Notes: generated by a model not told the origin, from the letters alone. DNA of 64,000 bases from Argyresthia goedartella (GCA_949825045.1 OX463812.1:5254661-5318660); one strand, 5' to 3'. Shown: positions 11,351-21,056, numbered from the stretch's first letter. A program made the numbers and translations.

Positions 11351-11792
11351 TTCTCTATCTGTCCTGGGAAGTCACTACTTTTCCTATGTTATGGTCTTCA
11401 TTAGACAAAACTATTCGGTATTCGAGAACCTAGCAACATTTGTGCATATTATTCAGTACTGGCGTCAGTCGGTCTGCTTGGTGTAAGCGGCGTCACAAAG
11501 AAATAAATCTCCACCGGACTCTCATTTGTCGCTCTATTCAGAGTCACTGAGTCGGGTAAAAGACATTTTTTTCACGAAATGTACTTAACCAAGTGCTTTG
11601 AACGTACAACCTCTACGTCAAGGAGACCATCCTTCATAAATAGGAAATTATCCATATTTCTTAAGCAAATAATAAAATATTAGATTTAAGTTTTTCTGAA
11701 AGCAATTCTTATAATTATTCGTATCCCACCATTTGAGACATCATTAACATGTACCACAACATACAACATAATATGAAAACTTCATATGATAA

Positions 11793-11880
11793 ACCGGTTA
11801 AGCGGTTTTAATAATCACGGTTATTACCGGTTAAATTATTTACCGGTATAACTATTTTTTTTATCGGTTAGTTCACCGGA
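11793..11880. repeat. CGGTTA/ACCGG motif cluster
   Basis: Several ACCGGTTA or CGGTTA-type words in both orientations crowd into under 90 bases of otherwise AT-rich DNA. It may be sub-terminal repeats of a DNA transposon. Confidence 0.4.
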
Positions 11881-12017
11881 AACACGAAACAAACATAGCG
11901 TTGCGCTTCTATCCATATGGATGAAAATTGGATATCACATCTTATAACTAAATGCTTACTGCTAGTGTGCAGTAAGAACTCTTTTTAGAAGCTTTTATTC
12001 ATTCAACTTGTAATCTA

Positions 12018-12047
12018 TGTTGTATGTATGTATGTATGTATGTATGT
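12018..12047. repeat. (ATGT)n microsatellite
   Basis: About seven perfect tgta repeats, immediately upstream of the dispersed repeat at 12,050. Confidence 0.9.
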
Positions 12048-12049
12048 AA

Positions 12050-12300
12050 TTATCTATCTTTGGGGTCAAATTTGTCCAATTTACCGATTTCCGATTGAGC
12101 TGAATTTTTGCATGCATATGTAAATAAGATGACAGAACAATATTTTTATAACATGGAGCTGATCTGATGTTGAAACTAGAAGGTGGCTATGGGAACTCTG
12201 TCTTGTCCTATTCAATATTTTCATATCATGGAGCTGATCTGATGATAGAGCCAAAAGGTGGCCATGGGAACTGTGTAAAAAAACGACGCAACCATATCGA
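12050..12300 (+). repeat. Dispersed repeat R2 with internal duplication
   Basis: Carries 'gattgagctgaatttttgcatgcatatg' and two successive copies of an approx. 70-base unit, each holding 'catggagctgatctgatg' and 'aggtggc(t/c)atgggaact'. The same family occurs in reverse at 38,793-39,000. It is widespread in Lepidoptera and non-coding, and I cannot assign its class. Confidence 0.6.
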
Positions 12301-12454
12301 GCAATGCTCCTTTGCTTCGTCTTGAAAAGTACTCAGGTCCTAGATTAGATTACAGCCTCATATTGATTGCAAAGGTATGTCCAAAGCCTGTTCCCTCAGA
12401 ACCATGCATGTCGGCACGCATACAACTTTATATCCTATTTTTGGTTGCCATTAA

Positions 12455-12600
12455 TAGGGTTCCCTACACAAAGAAAGGCAAACGGAACCCCAATTCTAAC
12501 CCCTAGCGGGCTGTATCTCATTTACCGTAATAGGAAGTAATGTGGAATTTTCACTGTGTATTAATTATGATGTTAAAAGATAACACGGCACTATCTCAAT
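12455..12600 (+). repeat. Dispersed 'gggttcc...ggaacccc' repeat fragment
   Basis: Has 'agggttccctac', 'acggaacccc', then 'gcgggctgtatctcatttaccgt' and 'ggaattttcac', in the order seen in the larger copy at 54,288-54,615. It is non-coding. Confidence 0.5.
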
Positions 12601-12894
12601 CTCGTGTAAAGTCAGTGTAAATATTTCTTCTCATTGCTATAGTATGTCGTTGCATCTTGACAGTTTAAAACAGGCTTCTGGGGTTCATTCATTATCTGCC
12701 TTAAATATGTCACCGAGATGTCCTGATAGTGACAATGACAATATGGATTTAAATAATATTAAACCATCAAAGGTTGGAGGAGGAGGAAATATTTGTTGGG
12801 ACCAAGGTGATGTAGCGTTAAATATAATGTAGATGTGTCCAAAGTTCTGGTGAATTGCGCTTTTGGACATATCATAGAAACCATATGGCCCTCC

Positions 12895-13290
12895 TTCCGG
12901 AGAGCACAGATATGATACTGACTTACCATCCGTCCGTGTAGGCTTTGATAAAGATGGAGTTTACCTTATTCAACCCAAGTCTGTACAATTTCCGGCACAA
13001 TATAGTCAAGTTACTGCTAAACAAAGGATGTAGCCAATTATATAATGCTAGGCTTGCACTTTACACAAAATGCGGGGTAGTACTGTGAACCACGCTGTTG
13101 TCTATTAAGGCTCAAAGCTCTTCGCTTCCGGTCAAGCGTACGTTGCCTTAAGTAGAGTCAAATCACTATAAGGTCTCCTTATTGAAGAACTAGGCTGTAC
13201 TAAATTAACGGGAAAATGACCACTCAACAATAACGCTCTACATTAAATGAACAGGCTAAGAAACATTTTGATACAATAACACAGCAATAA
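12895..13290 (+). pseudogene. Helitron/PIF1-type helicase C-terminal relic
   Basis: Frame pieces read LPSVRVGFDKDGVYLIQPKSVQFPAQYSQVTAKQRM, then a stop. Further pieces correspond to CTLHKMRGSTVNHAVV, KLFASGQAYVALSRVKSL and GLLIEELGCTKLTGK. The 'GQ.YVALSRV.S..GL' block is the last conserved motif of SF1 helicases of the PIF1 group, found in Helitron transposons. At least two stops and two shifts mean it is dead. The ATP-binding half was not found. The small frame at 12,644-12,832 upstream is unrecognised. Confidence 0.75.
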
Positions 13291-13499
13291 CTAAAAATAG
13301 AAAATAATTTAAAAATATAAAAAAAAACTTAGATAAATTCTCTAAAAAAATAAAATGAAGTTAAAATTGAATCAAACACATAAATTACATAATTACATCA
13401 CACACTTTCAAGATTTGCTTGTGTATTTGTAGTTAAACCCTGTACCTATTTTACACATTTCGTAAAACTTGCGATGATATTAAAAGAGGCTCTGACTGC

Positions 13500-13990
13500 A
13501 ATGTTTGCAAACCACAAAGCCGGTGTTCTGATTGATTATAGTAGTTTATGTGACTGATACATATTGGAGGGCATAAAAACTCGAGAGTGGGTTTATGAAA
13601 CGAGCCGAAGGCGTGTTTCCTAATAATATCACTCGAGAGTTTTAATGCCTAATTATGTACAGTTACATACACTAGTTTATCTAAACAAATACCATAAGCT
13701 CTCTTTGATGTGTTCAGGAACCGAATGTTTGACCGGCATTGTGGCATTGAGTTGTTTAGCTTGTTCTGTAGTACCAACTTCACAGACAAAGTACGGGCGG
13801 CACGCAGGCGGGCGTCGGCGTTTGTAATTTGAATGTCATAATATGTAGAATTACACATTATGGTCATAATGTTCAATATTCAGATAAGAAATGAGTTTTT
13901 AAAAAGTAGTTTAACATTATGCTGATCGTAACGTGCTATTTTTGGACGCAGTAAAGGGGGTTTATGATACGTGTTTAGATAAAATTAATT
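13500..13990 (+). repeat. Repeat R3, copy 1 (with 19-bp inverted repeat)
   Basis: Homologous to 61,700-62,480. Shared landmarks are 'gtgactgatacata', the inverted repeat around 'actcgagagt', 'gcctaattatgtacagttacatac', 'gaccggcattgtggcat' and 'ggacgcagtaaag'. Compared with the second copy, this one lacks two insertions. Non-coding. From 13,990 to 14,500 I see no gene, only an (AAT)n tract at 14,119-14,143 and A/T-rich runs. Confidence 0.75.
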
Positions 13991-14499
13991 ATGATTGATC
14001 AAATCAGTGCAATTTACATTTTCTGTCAATTCAATATCACAGTTTGTAAAATAGGAAGGTAAACATCTACGTAAATCTCGTAGCAAGCTTTAATATCATA
14101 ATAAATGATGGGATGTAATTATAATAATAATAATAATAATAAATCTATATTCATAGTAAAAAATATACACAACAAGGAGATAGTTTTGTCGACTACTATC
14201 ATAACTAGGCTCACAAGTAGCCTGTATTTATGAATTAGTAGGCCCGCGCCTCTTACTAGGATCGTAACAGTGATTCGGTGGCGTCGTGTTTTAAACAAAG
14301 TATGAAATTACAAACAAGATTTTTTTTTTATAAAAACATCAAAAAAATCAAAATCAAAAATTGCTTATTTCATAACAAAAACATGTTTGCACAGACGTGG
14401 GAACTCCTTTTAAGTATTGCAATACCTGTATCAGGAGATACCTACCTTCCACAATGAACATTTAAGAAATAAACACATTTATGTATTTGTTTAAAAAAT

Positions 14500-16950
14500 T
14501 TCTAGTGTGTTATCTAAGTGTCATTTGCACAGATAATTTGTGATTAGTGCGCTAAGCGATTATTACATTGTTATTATTGTTATTATACAACTGCTAAATA
14601 GCATCATAATTTTGGTGCAAATAGACCTAAGTAACAATAATGAAAAGTTGTCTTACTGTTGATAGCAACAGTAAGACAACCTCTCACCACCATCACTACA
14701 GAAACTTATATTTAATATTAAATTTAATCAAAGTATTAACATAAGTAATTAAAACTTAGGAAGTTAATTCTAAAATACTGTAATTATATAAGTTACATAT
14801 GTATGTATTCATATCCTTGTTTATACAATATAGGCTATTATGATACAGTTTTAAACAATACATTGTTAAGTGGAACGTTTGAACAAAGATTCAACCTCAT
14901 CATAGTCCAGACTTGTAAGCCATTTTATAAGCGATTGTTTAACATCTCTAGTAGTGAGTTTGTAAATACTTAATATTTTATTTATTTTATTGTAAAGAAA
15001 ACTTGCTTGTATTTTATACTGTCTTTGGGCAAAATTCGATTTGTACTGAGTAATATCAGAGACTGTGTAATGTCGTCGAGTTTCAGGTAGATTAGGGTTA
15101 AATGGTAATTGACGGTGTTTTTTAATAATTGTATTAAGAATGTAGATTTTCCTGATAGAAAGTAAGTTGGATTTAAGATAGAGTTGAGTGGTGGGAAATC
15201 TATAAGGTAGGAAGTACATAACCTTTATGAGGTATCGTTGAGATCTTTCAAGTTCTAAGAATCTCGTTTTAGTTGCTCCACCCCATATCGGGATGCAGTA
15301 AGAAATAATGGATTGAACCAGTGCAGTGTATATTTGATTTAGTAGTGACCCCAGTGTAACATGTCTTAGCTTTTTAAAAATCCACATCATCTTTCTAATC
15401 CTGTTAGTTACCAGTTCAATATGATAAAACCAAGACAACCTTTCGTCCAGCATAATACCCAAATATTTTACTTTAGGAAGCTTATCCAACACCGGGCAGT
15501 CACACGTGTCAGATGGTTGGTTACAGCTGTGTATTTTAATTTTGAAGTTAGATTTGGGTTGGGTTCGTTTGTTCATAGTAAAGCACATATAATTAGTTTT
15601 AGACGTGTTGAGGGATAACATGTTATTTTTTAGCCAACAGTAAATTCTTGTTAGTCCTTTCTCAGTCAGCTCCTTGGTCTCTTCCCAAGATTGACCATGG
15701 AAGACGATTGCAGTGTCATCTGCGTAGGAAAATATTTGAGCATTACTAAGCTTAAGGGAATACATGTCATTAATATAGATCAAAAAGAGTGTAGGCCCAA
15801 GGACACTTCCTTGGGGAACTCCATATGTAATGTCAGACTCCTCACTAATATGTGATTCTATTTTAACTTGTTGCTTACGTTCACTGAGATAGTCTATAAA
15901 AAGAGCTAGCGGGTAACCTCTAATACCAATACTTTCTAGCTTGTTTATAAGGGTAGGAATATAAACAGTATCGAAGGCTTTCTTCAGATCAAGGAACACC
16001 GTTAAGCATTTAAGTTTGTTGTCTACACGTTCAGTTATTAAGGAAATGAGATCTGAGACTGCGTCTTCAGTAGATCTTGCCTGTCTAAATCCATATTGCG
16101 AGGGAGATAAAATATTGTTTTTTTCTAAGTAATTAAGAAGTCTGTTATTTAATAGTTTTTCTAATATTTTGGATATCGAAGGAAGAACAGAAATAGGTCT
16201 AAAATTATTAATGTCTTCTTTGTTACCATTTTTGTACACTGGTGTTATAATAGCTTGTTTTAGACGCGACGGGAAGATGCCTTGTTGAAAACATATGTTG
16301 GTGAAGTGACAGATTACAGGAATTAGAAGAAACTTAGAAAGTTTTAGAAAACATGGTGATATATTGTCGAGACCGGGAGAACTATCTGATTTCAGATTTG
16401 AAATGATTCTATTGACCTCTTGTGGGTCAGTGTCAAGAAGAACAAAGGATGAGGGTTGTGACATGACAGATCTTCCTGTTTCAATTTGGATTTTATTACT
16501 ATATGATTTGTCGGATGTGATTTCCTGGGCAAGTTTTTTTCCAATGTTGGCAAAAAATGTATTTACGTAGTTTACTGAGTCTTTCGGGGTTGATTTGAGA
16601 TTTAGGAGACTAGAGTTTTTAGATTTGGTATTATTAAGATTTGTAATCGCTTTTATGGTTTGCCAAAGAGTTTTAGGGTTTTTTGTTGAGCTAGCTAGTA
16701 ATTCTTTTTCGTATTGACGTTTCAGTTTCTTTATTAGGTTATTGCAGTAGTTGCGGTATCTTTTATACGTTATTCTAAGAATTTCATTATGGGGATCTAA
16801 GCGTAGAGTTTTCTGAAGTTTGTTTCTATTATTTATGCAGCGTAATATGCCACTGCTTATCCATGGTTTTATTGTTCTTTTAACATACAATGTTAAGTTA
16901 AACAATTTTCTAAACAATAATATGTTCCCGCAGAGGGAAGGACACAAAAT
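14500..16950 (-). mobile_element. LINE-A, Jockey-like non-LTR retrotransposon, 5'-truncated
   Basis: Minus strand. It begins inside ORF2 just before the RT (near 16,950, where similarity to LINE-B-like protein starts) and runs through an open 693-codon frame ending at 14,866. An AT-rich 3' UTR follows that includes a perfect 15-bp hairpin at 14,647-14,680. The endonuclease is missing, as is usual for a 5'-truncated insertion. The exact 3' end is not clear. Confidence 0.85.
14866..16947 (-). CDS. LINE-A reverse transcriptase (5'-truncated ORF2)
   Basis: 693 codons without a stop. RT blocks in order: LKQAIITPVYKNGNKEDINNFRPISVLP (about 235-265), QYGFRQARSTEDAV (about 290), LTVFLDLKKAFDTV (first catalytic Asp, about 325), YGVPQGSVLGPTLFLIYINDM (about 385) and FSYADDTAIVF (catalytic AspAsp, about 415). 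The thumb and C-terminal part follow with KYLGIMLDERLSW and SYCIPIWGGATK. All visible catalytic residues are intact, so the copy is fairly young. It cannot be autonomous without the N-terminal endonuclease. The chosen Met is probably internal to the original ORF. Confidence 0.9.
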   Translation of the reverse strand: MCPSLCGNILLFRKLFNLTLYVKRTIKPWISSGILRCINNRNKLQKTLRLDPHNEILRITYKRYRNYCNNLIKKLKRQYEKELLASSTKNPKTLWQTIKAITNLNNTKSKNSSLLNLKSTPKDSVNYVNTFFANIGKKLAQEITSDKSYSNKIQIETGRSVMSQPSSFVLLDTDPQEVNRIISNLKSDSSPGLDNISPCFLKLSKFLLIPVICHFTNICFQQGIFPSRLKQAIITPVYKNGNKEDINNFRPISVLPSISKILEKLLNNRLLNYLEKNNILSPSQYGFRQARSTEDAVSDLISLITERVDNKLKCLTVFLDLKKAFDTVYIPTLINKLESIGIRGYPLALFIDYLSERKQQVKIESHISEESDITYGVPQGSVLGPTLFLIYINDMYSLKLSNAQIFSYADDTAIVFHGQSWEETKELTEKGLTRIYCWLKNNMLSLNTSKTNYMCFTMNKRTQPKSNFKIKIHSCNQPSDTCDCPVLDKLPKVKYLGIMLDERLSWFYHIELVTNRIRKMMWIFKKLRHVTLGSLLNQIYTALVQSIISYCIPIWGGATKTRFLELERSQRYLIKVMYFLPYRFPTTQLYLKSNLLSIRKIYILNTIIKKHRQLPFNPNLPETRRHYTVSDITQYKSNFAQRQYKIQASFLYNKINKILSIYKLTTRDVKQSLIKWLTSLDYDEVESLFKRST

Positions 16951-16993
16951 AAAATTTTAATACCTAACATGCTACACGCCTCAGTTAGAGGAT

Positions 16994-17098
16994 GCGTGTG
17001 TGCGAGGGTATGTGTGCGTGTGTGTGTGTGTGTGTGGGGGTGTGTGTGTGTGTGTGTTTGTGAGGGTGTGTGTGTGTATGTGTGTGTGAGTGTGAGTG
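16994..17098. repeat. (TG)n microsatellite at the LINE-B 3' end
   Basis: Imperfect TG repeat of about 105 bases with interspersed G runs and AG steps. On the minus strand it is a CA repeat directly after the LINE-B UTR, so it may be the element's tail or a later expansion. Confidence 0.85.
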
Positions 17099-17114
17099 GA
17101 TAAGTACGTAACTA

Positions 17115-18039
17115 ATTGTATTACACTATAAAATTTTCTGTTTCATCATAAGTTACGGATTTTAGTAGTGTAGACACATTCTTTTTACATTGATATGTGG
17201 GTTTGTTATTAACAAAATGTATGTTATTTATCTTATTATATAGTTTTGGGCCAAGATATAACTGATACCTTTTTGTAAAACTAAGCTTTGGCAAGGGAGT
17301 ATTACAAATTAAGTCTGCGACTTTTGGACGTTTCATAGAAAGGTGTATTAATGTATTGATGAATCACGGTGTTGTAAATAAAGAGCTGTCTGACAGTTAG
17401 GACGTCGCAGTCACTGTATTATTTAATAGTAGGGTAGCGGATAGGACGTTTGGTGGTCACCTTCAGTATTCCTCGTTGGGCCACTTCCAGTGGTTTGAGA
17501 TGTGTTTTTGTTGCACCACCCCAACACGGTACACAATATGTGATTATAGATTGGGTTAGAGCAAAATACATTGTTTTAGTTACATTTGGGAGGCAGTGTG
17601 GCGGTTAGATTTAAATACGTACATTAATTTCCTAAGTCTAGATGTAAGCAGATCAATGTAGGTTCTAAAGTTAAGGTATTTATCTAACGTGATTCCTAAG
17701 TTTTTAATTATGTCTGTACGGTCTATGGAGGGGCATTGGCACAGTAGAGGATCGCGGCTGGAGTGAGCTTGGATAACAATTGGCAATTTTGGTTGATTGG
17801 CGGATGTGGGAGAGAAGGGTATAAATTTAGTTTTAGAAGTGTTCAAAGTTAGAAAGTGTGTGGAAAGCCAGTTTGTGACAACATTAAATCCTGATTGAGT
17901 TTTCTTTTGGAGATCGGCGCTACTAAAACCATTAAAGTGGAGAACTGTATCATTGGCGTAATTAATAATAGTGCCATTTTTAAGTGATATGTAACACATG
18001 TCATTAATAAATATGAGGAAGAGTGTGGTCCCTAATATA
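17115..18039 (-). mobile_element. LINE-B, 3' segment (RT palm to C-terminus)
   Basis: Read on the minus strand directly after the maT insertion: LGTTLFLIFINDMCYI, then INYANDTVLHF where FADD/YADD is expected (second Asp kept, first changed to Asn). Thumb pieces follow (NLGITLDKYLNFRTYI, LRKLMYVFKSNRH). After frameshifts the C-terminal end is KRPKVADLICNTPLPKLSF at 17,336-17,121. A relative of LINE-A. Non-functional. Confidence 0.85.
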
Positions 18040-18119
18040 CATAGTCAGGTCATAAATTCTGTTACATGTGCAATATGAAATAATTTAGACATGTTTATTA
18101 TTTATGTAAACATTTATAT

Positions 18120-18285
18120 GAATGAATGAATGAATGAATGAATGATTGAATGAATGAATAAATACTTTATTGCACAAAACAAACATACAGAGATATACAA
18201 AGAAAGATATATGTACAAGAGGCGCGCTTATCTCTATAAAAGAGATTTCTACCAGCAAACCCAGATAGGAAAGGAAAGTGGATTG
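18120..18285 (-). mobile_element. LINE-X 3' fragment inside the maT 3' UTR
   Basis: The 3' UTR piece has the conserved hairpin (18,230-18,246) and a (GAAT)n tail (18,120-18,163). The 8-base direct repeat ATTTATAT flanks it at 18,112-18,119 and 18,286-18,293. It lies downstream of the transposase stop, so it does not disrupt the gene. Confidence 0.85.
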
Positions 18286-18323
18286 ATTTATATAGAAAAA
18301 TGAACTTAATAAAACATAGATTC

Positions 18324-19379
18324 TTATGGTAATAAAGTTAATTCAAAATGACCCCCGCGATTTTGAATACAGGCCTTTATTCTGCGCGGCCAGTCGTCTA
18401 TCGCAGCACGAACGAGGTCCATGTCAATATCGGCGGCTGCCTTAATCAAGGATGCCTTGAGTGACTCCAAATCAGGATGAGGCTTTGAGCAGGCCTTTTC
18501 CTCCAAGTGTTGCCATATCTTGTAATCTAACGGACTCAAATCTGGACTGGAGGAGGGCCAGTCTTCGTGCCGGATGAAGTCGATTTCACGCGCCGCCAGC
18601 CAGTCTTGTGTGCTTTTTGCTCTATGAGCTGGCGCAGAATCTTGTTGGAATACCCAGTGCCTGTTATTAAACATTGTATGAGAAACAGGTTCCACAAGGT
18701 TCTTGAGGACTGTATTTTGATACACAACTGCATTCGTTTTTACGCCTTTCTCACAAAAATGTACCTCAGTTAAGCCCCAATAAGAGACTCCCAACCAAAC
18801 CATGAGCGAGAATGGAAAATGACCTCGTTGGACACGCGGAATACGGTTGCTCGCTTCTTCACTGCTGTGTGCGTACACCTTATCATTTTGTTTGTTGTAG
18901 CTCTCTTCCACGGTGAAAATTTTTTCATCCGAAAAAAGAATTTCCCGATGCTTTTTTCCCGCGTACCGCTTCAACAAAGCGCAGCATCTCTTCAGTCTCA
19001 GGTCCATTAAACGAGCGTCCAAACGATGTCCTGTTTTTCTTCGATATGCCCTAAGCCCTAAGTCTTCATTTAACACCCTTTTCACCGTGGTCCTGCTTAA
19101 CCCCATCTGAAGGGCCAACAGTTTCTGCTTACGTATGGGATTTCTTTGAATTCGCGCTTTCACAGCTTTTATCACTGCTGGAGTCCTAACAGAGCGAGGG
19201 CGACCACTTCTTGACCTGTCATCTACACTAGAGTCTTCATTGTATCGTTTTATGGTACGATAAACGAATCTTTTGGTTACATTCAAATTTTTCAGTAAGT
19301 CTAAAATCTGATTTGGCACGTAACCGCAACGATGCAACGCAATAACTGCGACACGGTCTTCTTTAAGTGTCCACTCCAT
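18324..19379 (-). CDS. maT-family transposase, DD37D, apparently intact
   Basis: 351 codons from MEWTLKEDRVAVIALH. I chose this start because the longer frame upstream is only TIR and host LINE sequence. An N-terminal helix-turn-helix (about 1-60) is followed by a second DNA-binding half with the RSGRPRSVRT linker (about 60-75). The DDE/D core has ILFSDEKIF (first Asp), WVFQQDSAPAH (second Asp) and SPDLSPLDYKIW (third Asp). I count 37 residues between the second and third Asp, the spacing of the maT clade known from Bombyx (Bmmar1). The C-terminus is IQNRGGHFELTLLP. No stops or frameshifts, so it may be active or recently active. It cuts and pastes DNA at TA sites. Confidence 0.92.
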   Translation of the reverse strand: MEWTLKEDRVAVIALHRCGYVPNQILDLLKNLNVTKRFVYRTIKRYNEDSSVDDRSRSGRPRSVRTPAVIKAVKARIQRNPIRKQKLLALQMGLSRTTVKRVLNEDLGLRAYRRKTGHRLDARLMDLRLKRCCALLKRYAGKKHREILFSDEKIFTVEESYNKQNDKVYAHSSEEASNRIPRVQRGHFPFSLMVWLGVSYWGLTEVHFCEKGVKTNAVVYQNTVLKNLVEPVSHTMFNNRHWVFQQDSAPAHRAKSTQDWLAAREIDFIRHEDWPSSSPDLSPLDYKIWQHLEEKACSKPHPDLESLKASLIKAAADIDMDLVRAAIDDWPRRIKACIQNRGGHFELTLLP

Positions 19380-19522
19380 ATTTAAAAATGAGGAAAATTC
19401 TAAAAAGTACACATTTTTATTTTCATGAAAAATTTGAAATTCGAATTCAATAAACTTTTTTGTTGCCAGCGTTCTAAATTCAAAAGTTTTTATTGTGTGA
19501 CAGAACTTATGACCTGACTGTG

Positions 19523-21056
19523 TACTACCTTGCGATACACCGTATGATATTTGCGATTCGTCACTCGTGTGGGGGCCTATTTTGACCATTTGTGATCGGT
19601 CCGTAAGGTATGATTCGAATAAGTTGTTCTGAGTGCCTCTGACACCGATAGAATATAGTTTGGTTAGAAGAATTGGGATTGGTTCGGTGTCAAAAGCTTT
19701 TGCTAAATCAAGGAATACCGCGATAGTTTTCTTGTTGTTGTTTATGATTTTTACAATATTATCTGTTAGTTTTAGAACTGCATCAACGGCGGAGATCTTT
19801 TTACGAAAGCCAAATTGTTGGGGAGATATTATATTATGCATTTCTAGGTAATTGGTAAGTCTATTATTAATAATGCGTTCCAAGAGCTTCGAGAAGGCAG
19901 TGTGCACAGCGATTGGGCGATAGTTAGTAGCGCATGACCTATCTCCATTTTTAAATACTGGGCTTTTTTAATGCAGAGGGGAAGAGACCGTTTTGAAAGC
20001 AAAGATTGAAAATGTGACTAAGAATAGGGGCGAGAATCAAGGAGTATCTTTTTATAATTGTTGGAGAAATGCCATTCCAGCTAGTAGCAGCAAGAGGTCT
20101 TAAGGAATTTATGGCGCCCATAACTTCGTTTTCGTCTGTGTTCAGCAAGACAAAATAACCAGGAGTGTTAGATAATTGAAGAGGGGGGTCACTGCAGACC
20201 ATAGGGTGAGGTGAGCATCTAATATTATCAGCCAAAGTTTTTCCAATATTAACGAAAAAGTTATTTACAATGTTACAAGAATTTTTGATAGAATGAATGG
20301 GAGAAAGAAGTTGGTTAGGCACGGATATAGTATGTGTAGTGTTTGATTTTTTTTTATTGTATCCCATAAACGTTTGCTATTATTACCAGCTTTTTTAATT
20401 CTTTTGTATCAATCATACTGTCTTTTTATTTTTTTTAAAAGTTTTGCACAGAAGTTTCTATAGCGGACGTAAGTTAATCTTAAAATCTCATTATCTTTAT
20501 TCGCTTTATGCTGTTTATGGAGGTGATCGCGGTAACGCATGCATCCGAGGAGTCCTGGAGAGATCCAGGGCTTAAGAATTTTTCGCTTTTTGGAGATGGT
20601 TTTTACTGTTGAATTTTTATTAATTATTGTAGTCTGGTTATTAAATTATTTGAAGCAGACTCAGGATCTGATCAGGTCTTCGTATCAAGGTCATCGTAGT
20701 TGATAATATAAATTGTTCCTGGAGACTTATCTCGTGTGGGTTTAGAGTCAAGCATAAAGAGGACTGGGCGATGATCAGTTGTATATGACTCGAGGATAAA
20801 AATGAGTGATGGAGATTGGATTCTAAGCATCAGGTGGTCTAGAGAACCATTTTCTCTAGTAGGTAGATCGTGTGCTGGCAGTATACCATGGAATGAGAGG
20901 TGGCTAAGATAGTTATAAGAGCGTGAATCCAGAGAGGTTGGGATAATATCGACGTTAATGTCACCCGCTATTAGGGATTTAAATGATGATAAGGTAGGAA
21001 TAATATGGTCTAAAGTTTCTAAAAATAAATCAATGTTATAATTAGAAGGGGACCGG
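19523..21056 (-). mobile_element. LINE-B, middle segment (endonuclease C-terminus to RT fingers)
   Basis: Minus strand. SLIAGDINVDIIPTSLDSRSYNYL and YTTDHRPVLFML (21,056-20,672) are the last APE endonuclease motifs (GD.N and the terminal D-H pair). After frameshifts come NNFFVNIGKTLADNI (20,260) and then the RT fingers/palm ISPQQFGFRKKISAVDAVL and KTIAVFLDLAKAFDTEPI (19,907-19,530), ending at ISYGVSQGST where maT begins. The order fits a single ORF2 that is now broken in at least three places. Confidence 0.85.
21031..21056. repeat. Left target-site duplication of the OTU LINE
   Basis: The 26-base sequence starting CAATGTTATAATTAGAAGGG here and the one starting CAATGTTATAATAAGAAGGG at 25,932-25,957 differ at one base. 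They bracket 4,875 bases of OTU LINE. Confidence 0.9.

Larger units (their letters stand above)
18040..19522 (-). mobile_element. maT-type mariner transposon, complete, TA target duplication
   Basis: A 1,483-base element. Its ends match in inverted orientation: CATAGTCAGGTCATAAATTC at 18,040 and CACAGTCAGGTCATAAGTTC reading inward from 19,522. TA lies on both sides (18,038-39 and 19,523-24). Removing the element and one TA restores an uninterrupted GGT AGT ATA TTA GGG, the GSILG motif of the host LINE RT, which proves the boundaries. It encodes one intact transposase. A 166-base LINE-X fragment sits in its 3' UTR (18,120-18,285). Without that fragment the element is about 1.3 kb, the usual mariner size. 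Confidence 0.95.

Noticed and set aside
18324..19907. A genuine evolved RT-transposase fusion gene
   Set aside because: The junction is simply the terminal repeat of a recent insertion; no selection evidence in the sequence alone. Kept only as a finding to test.
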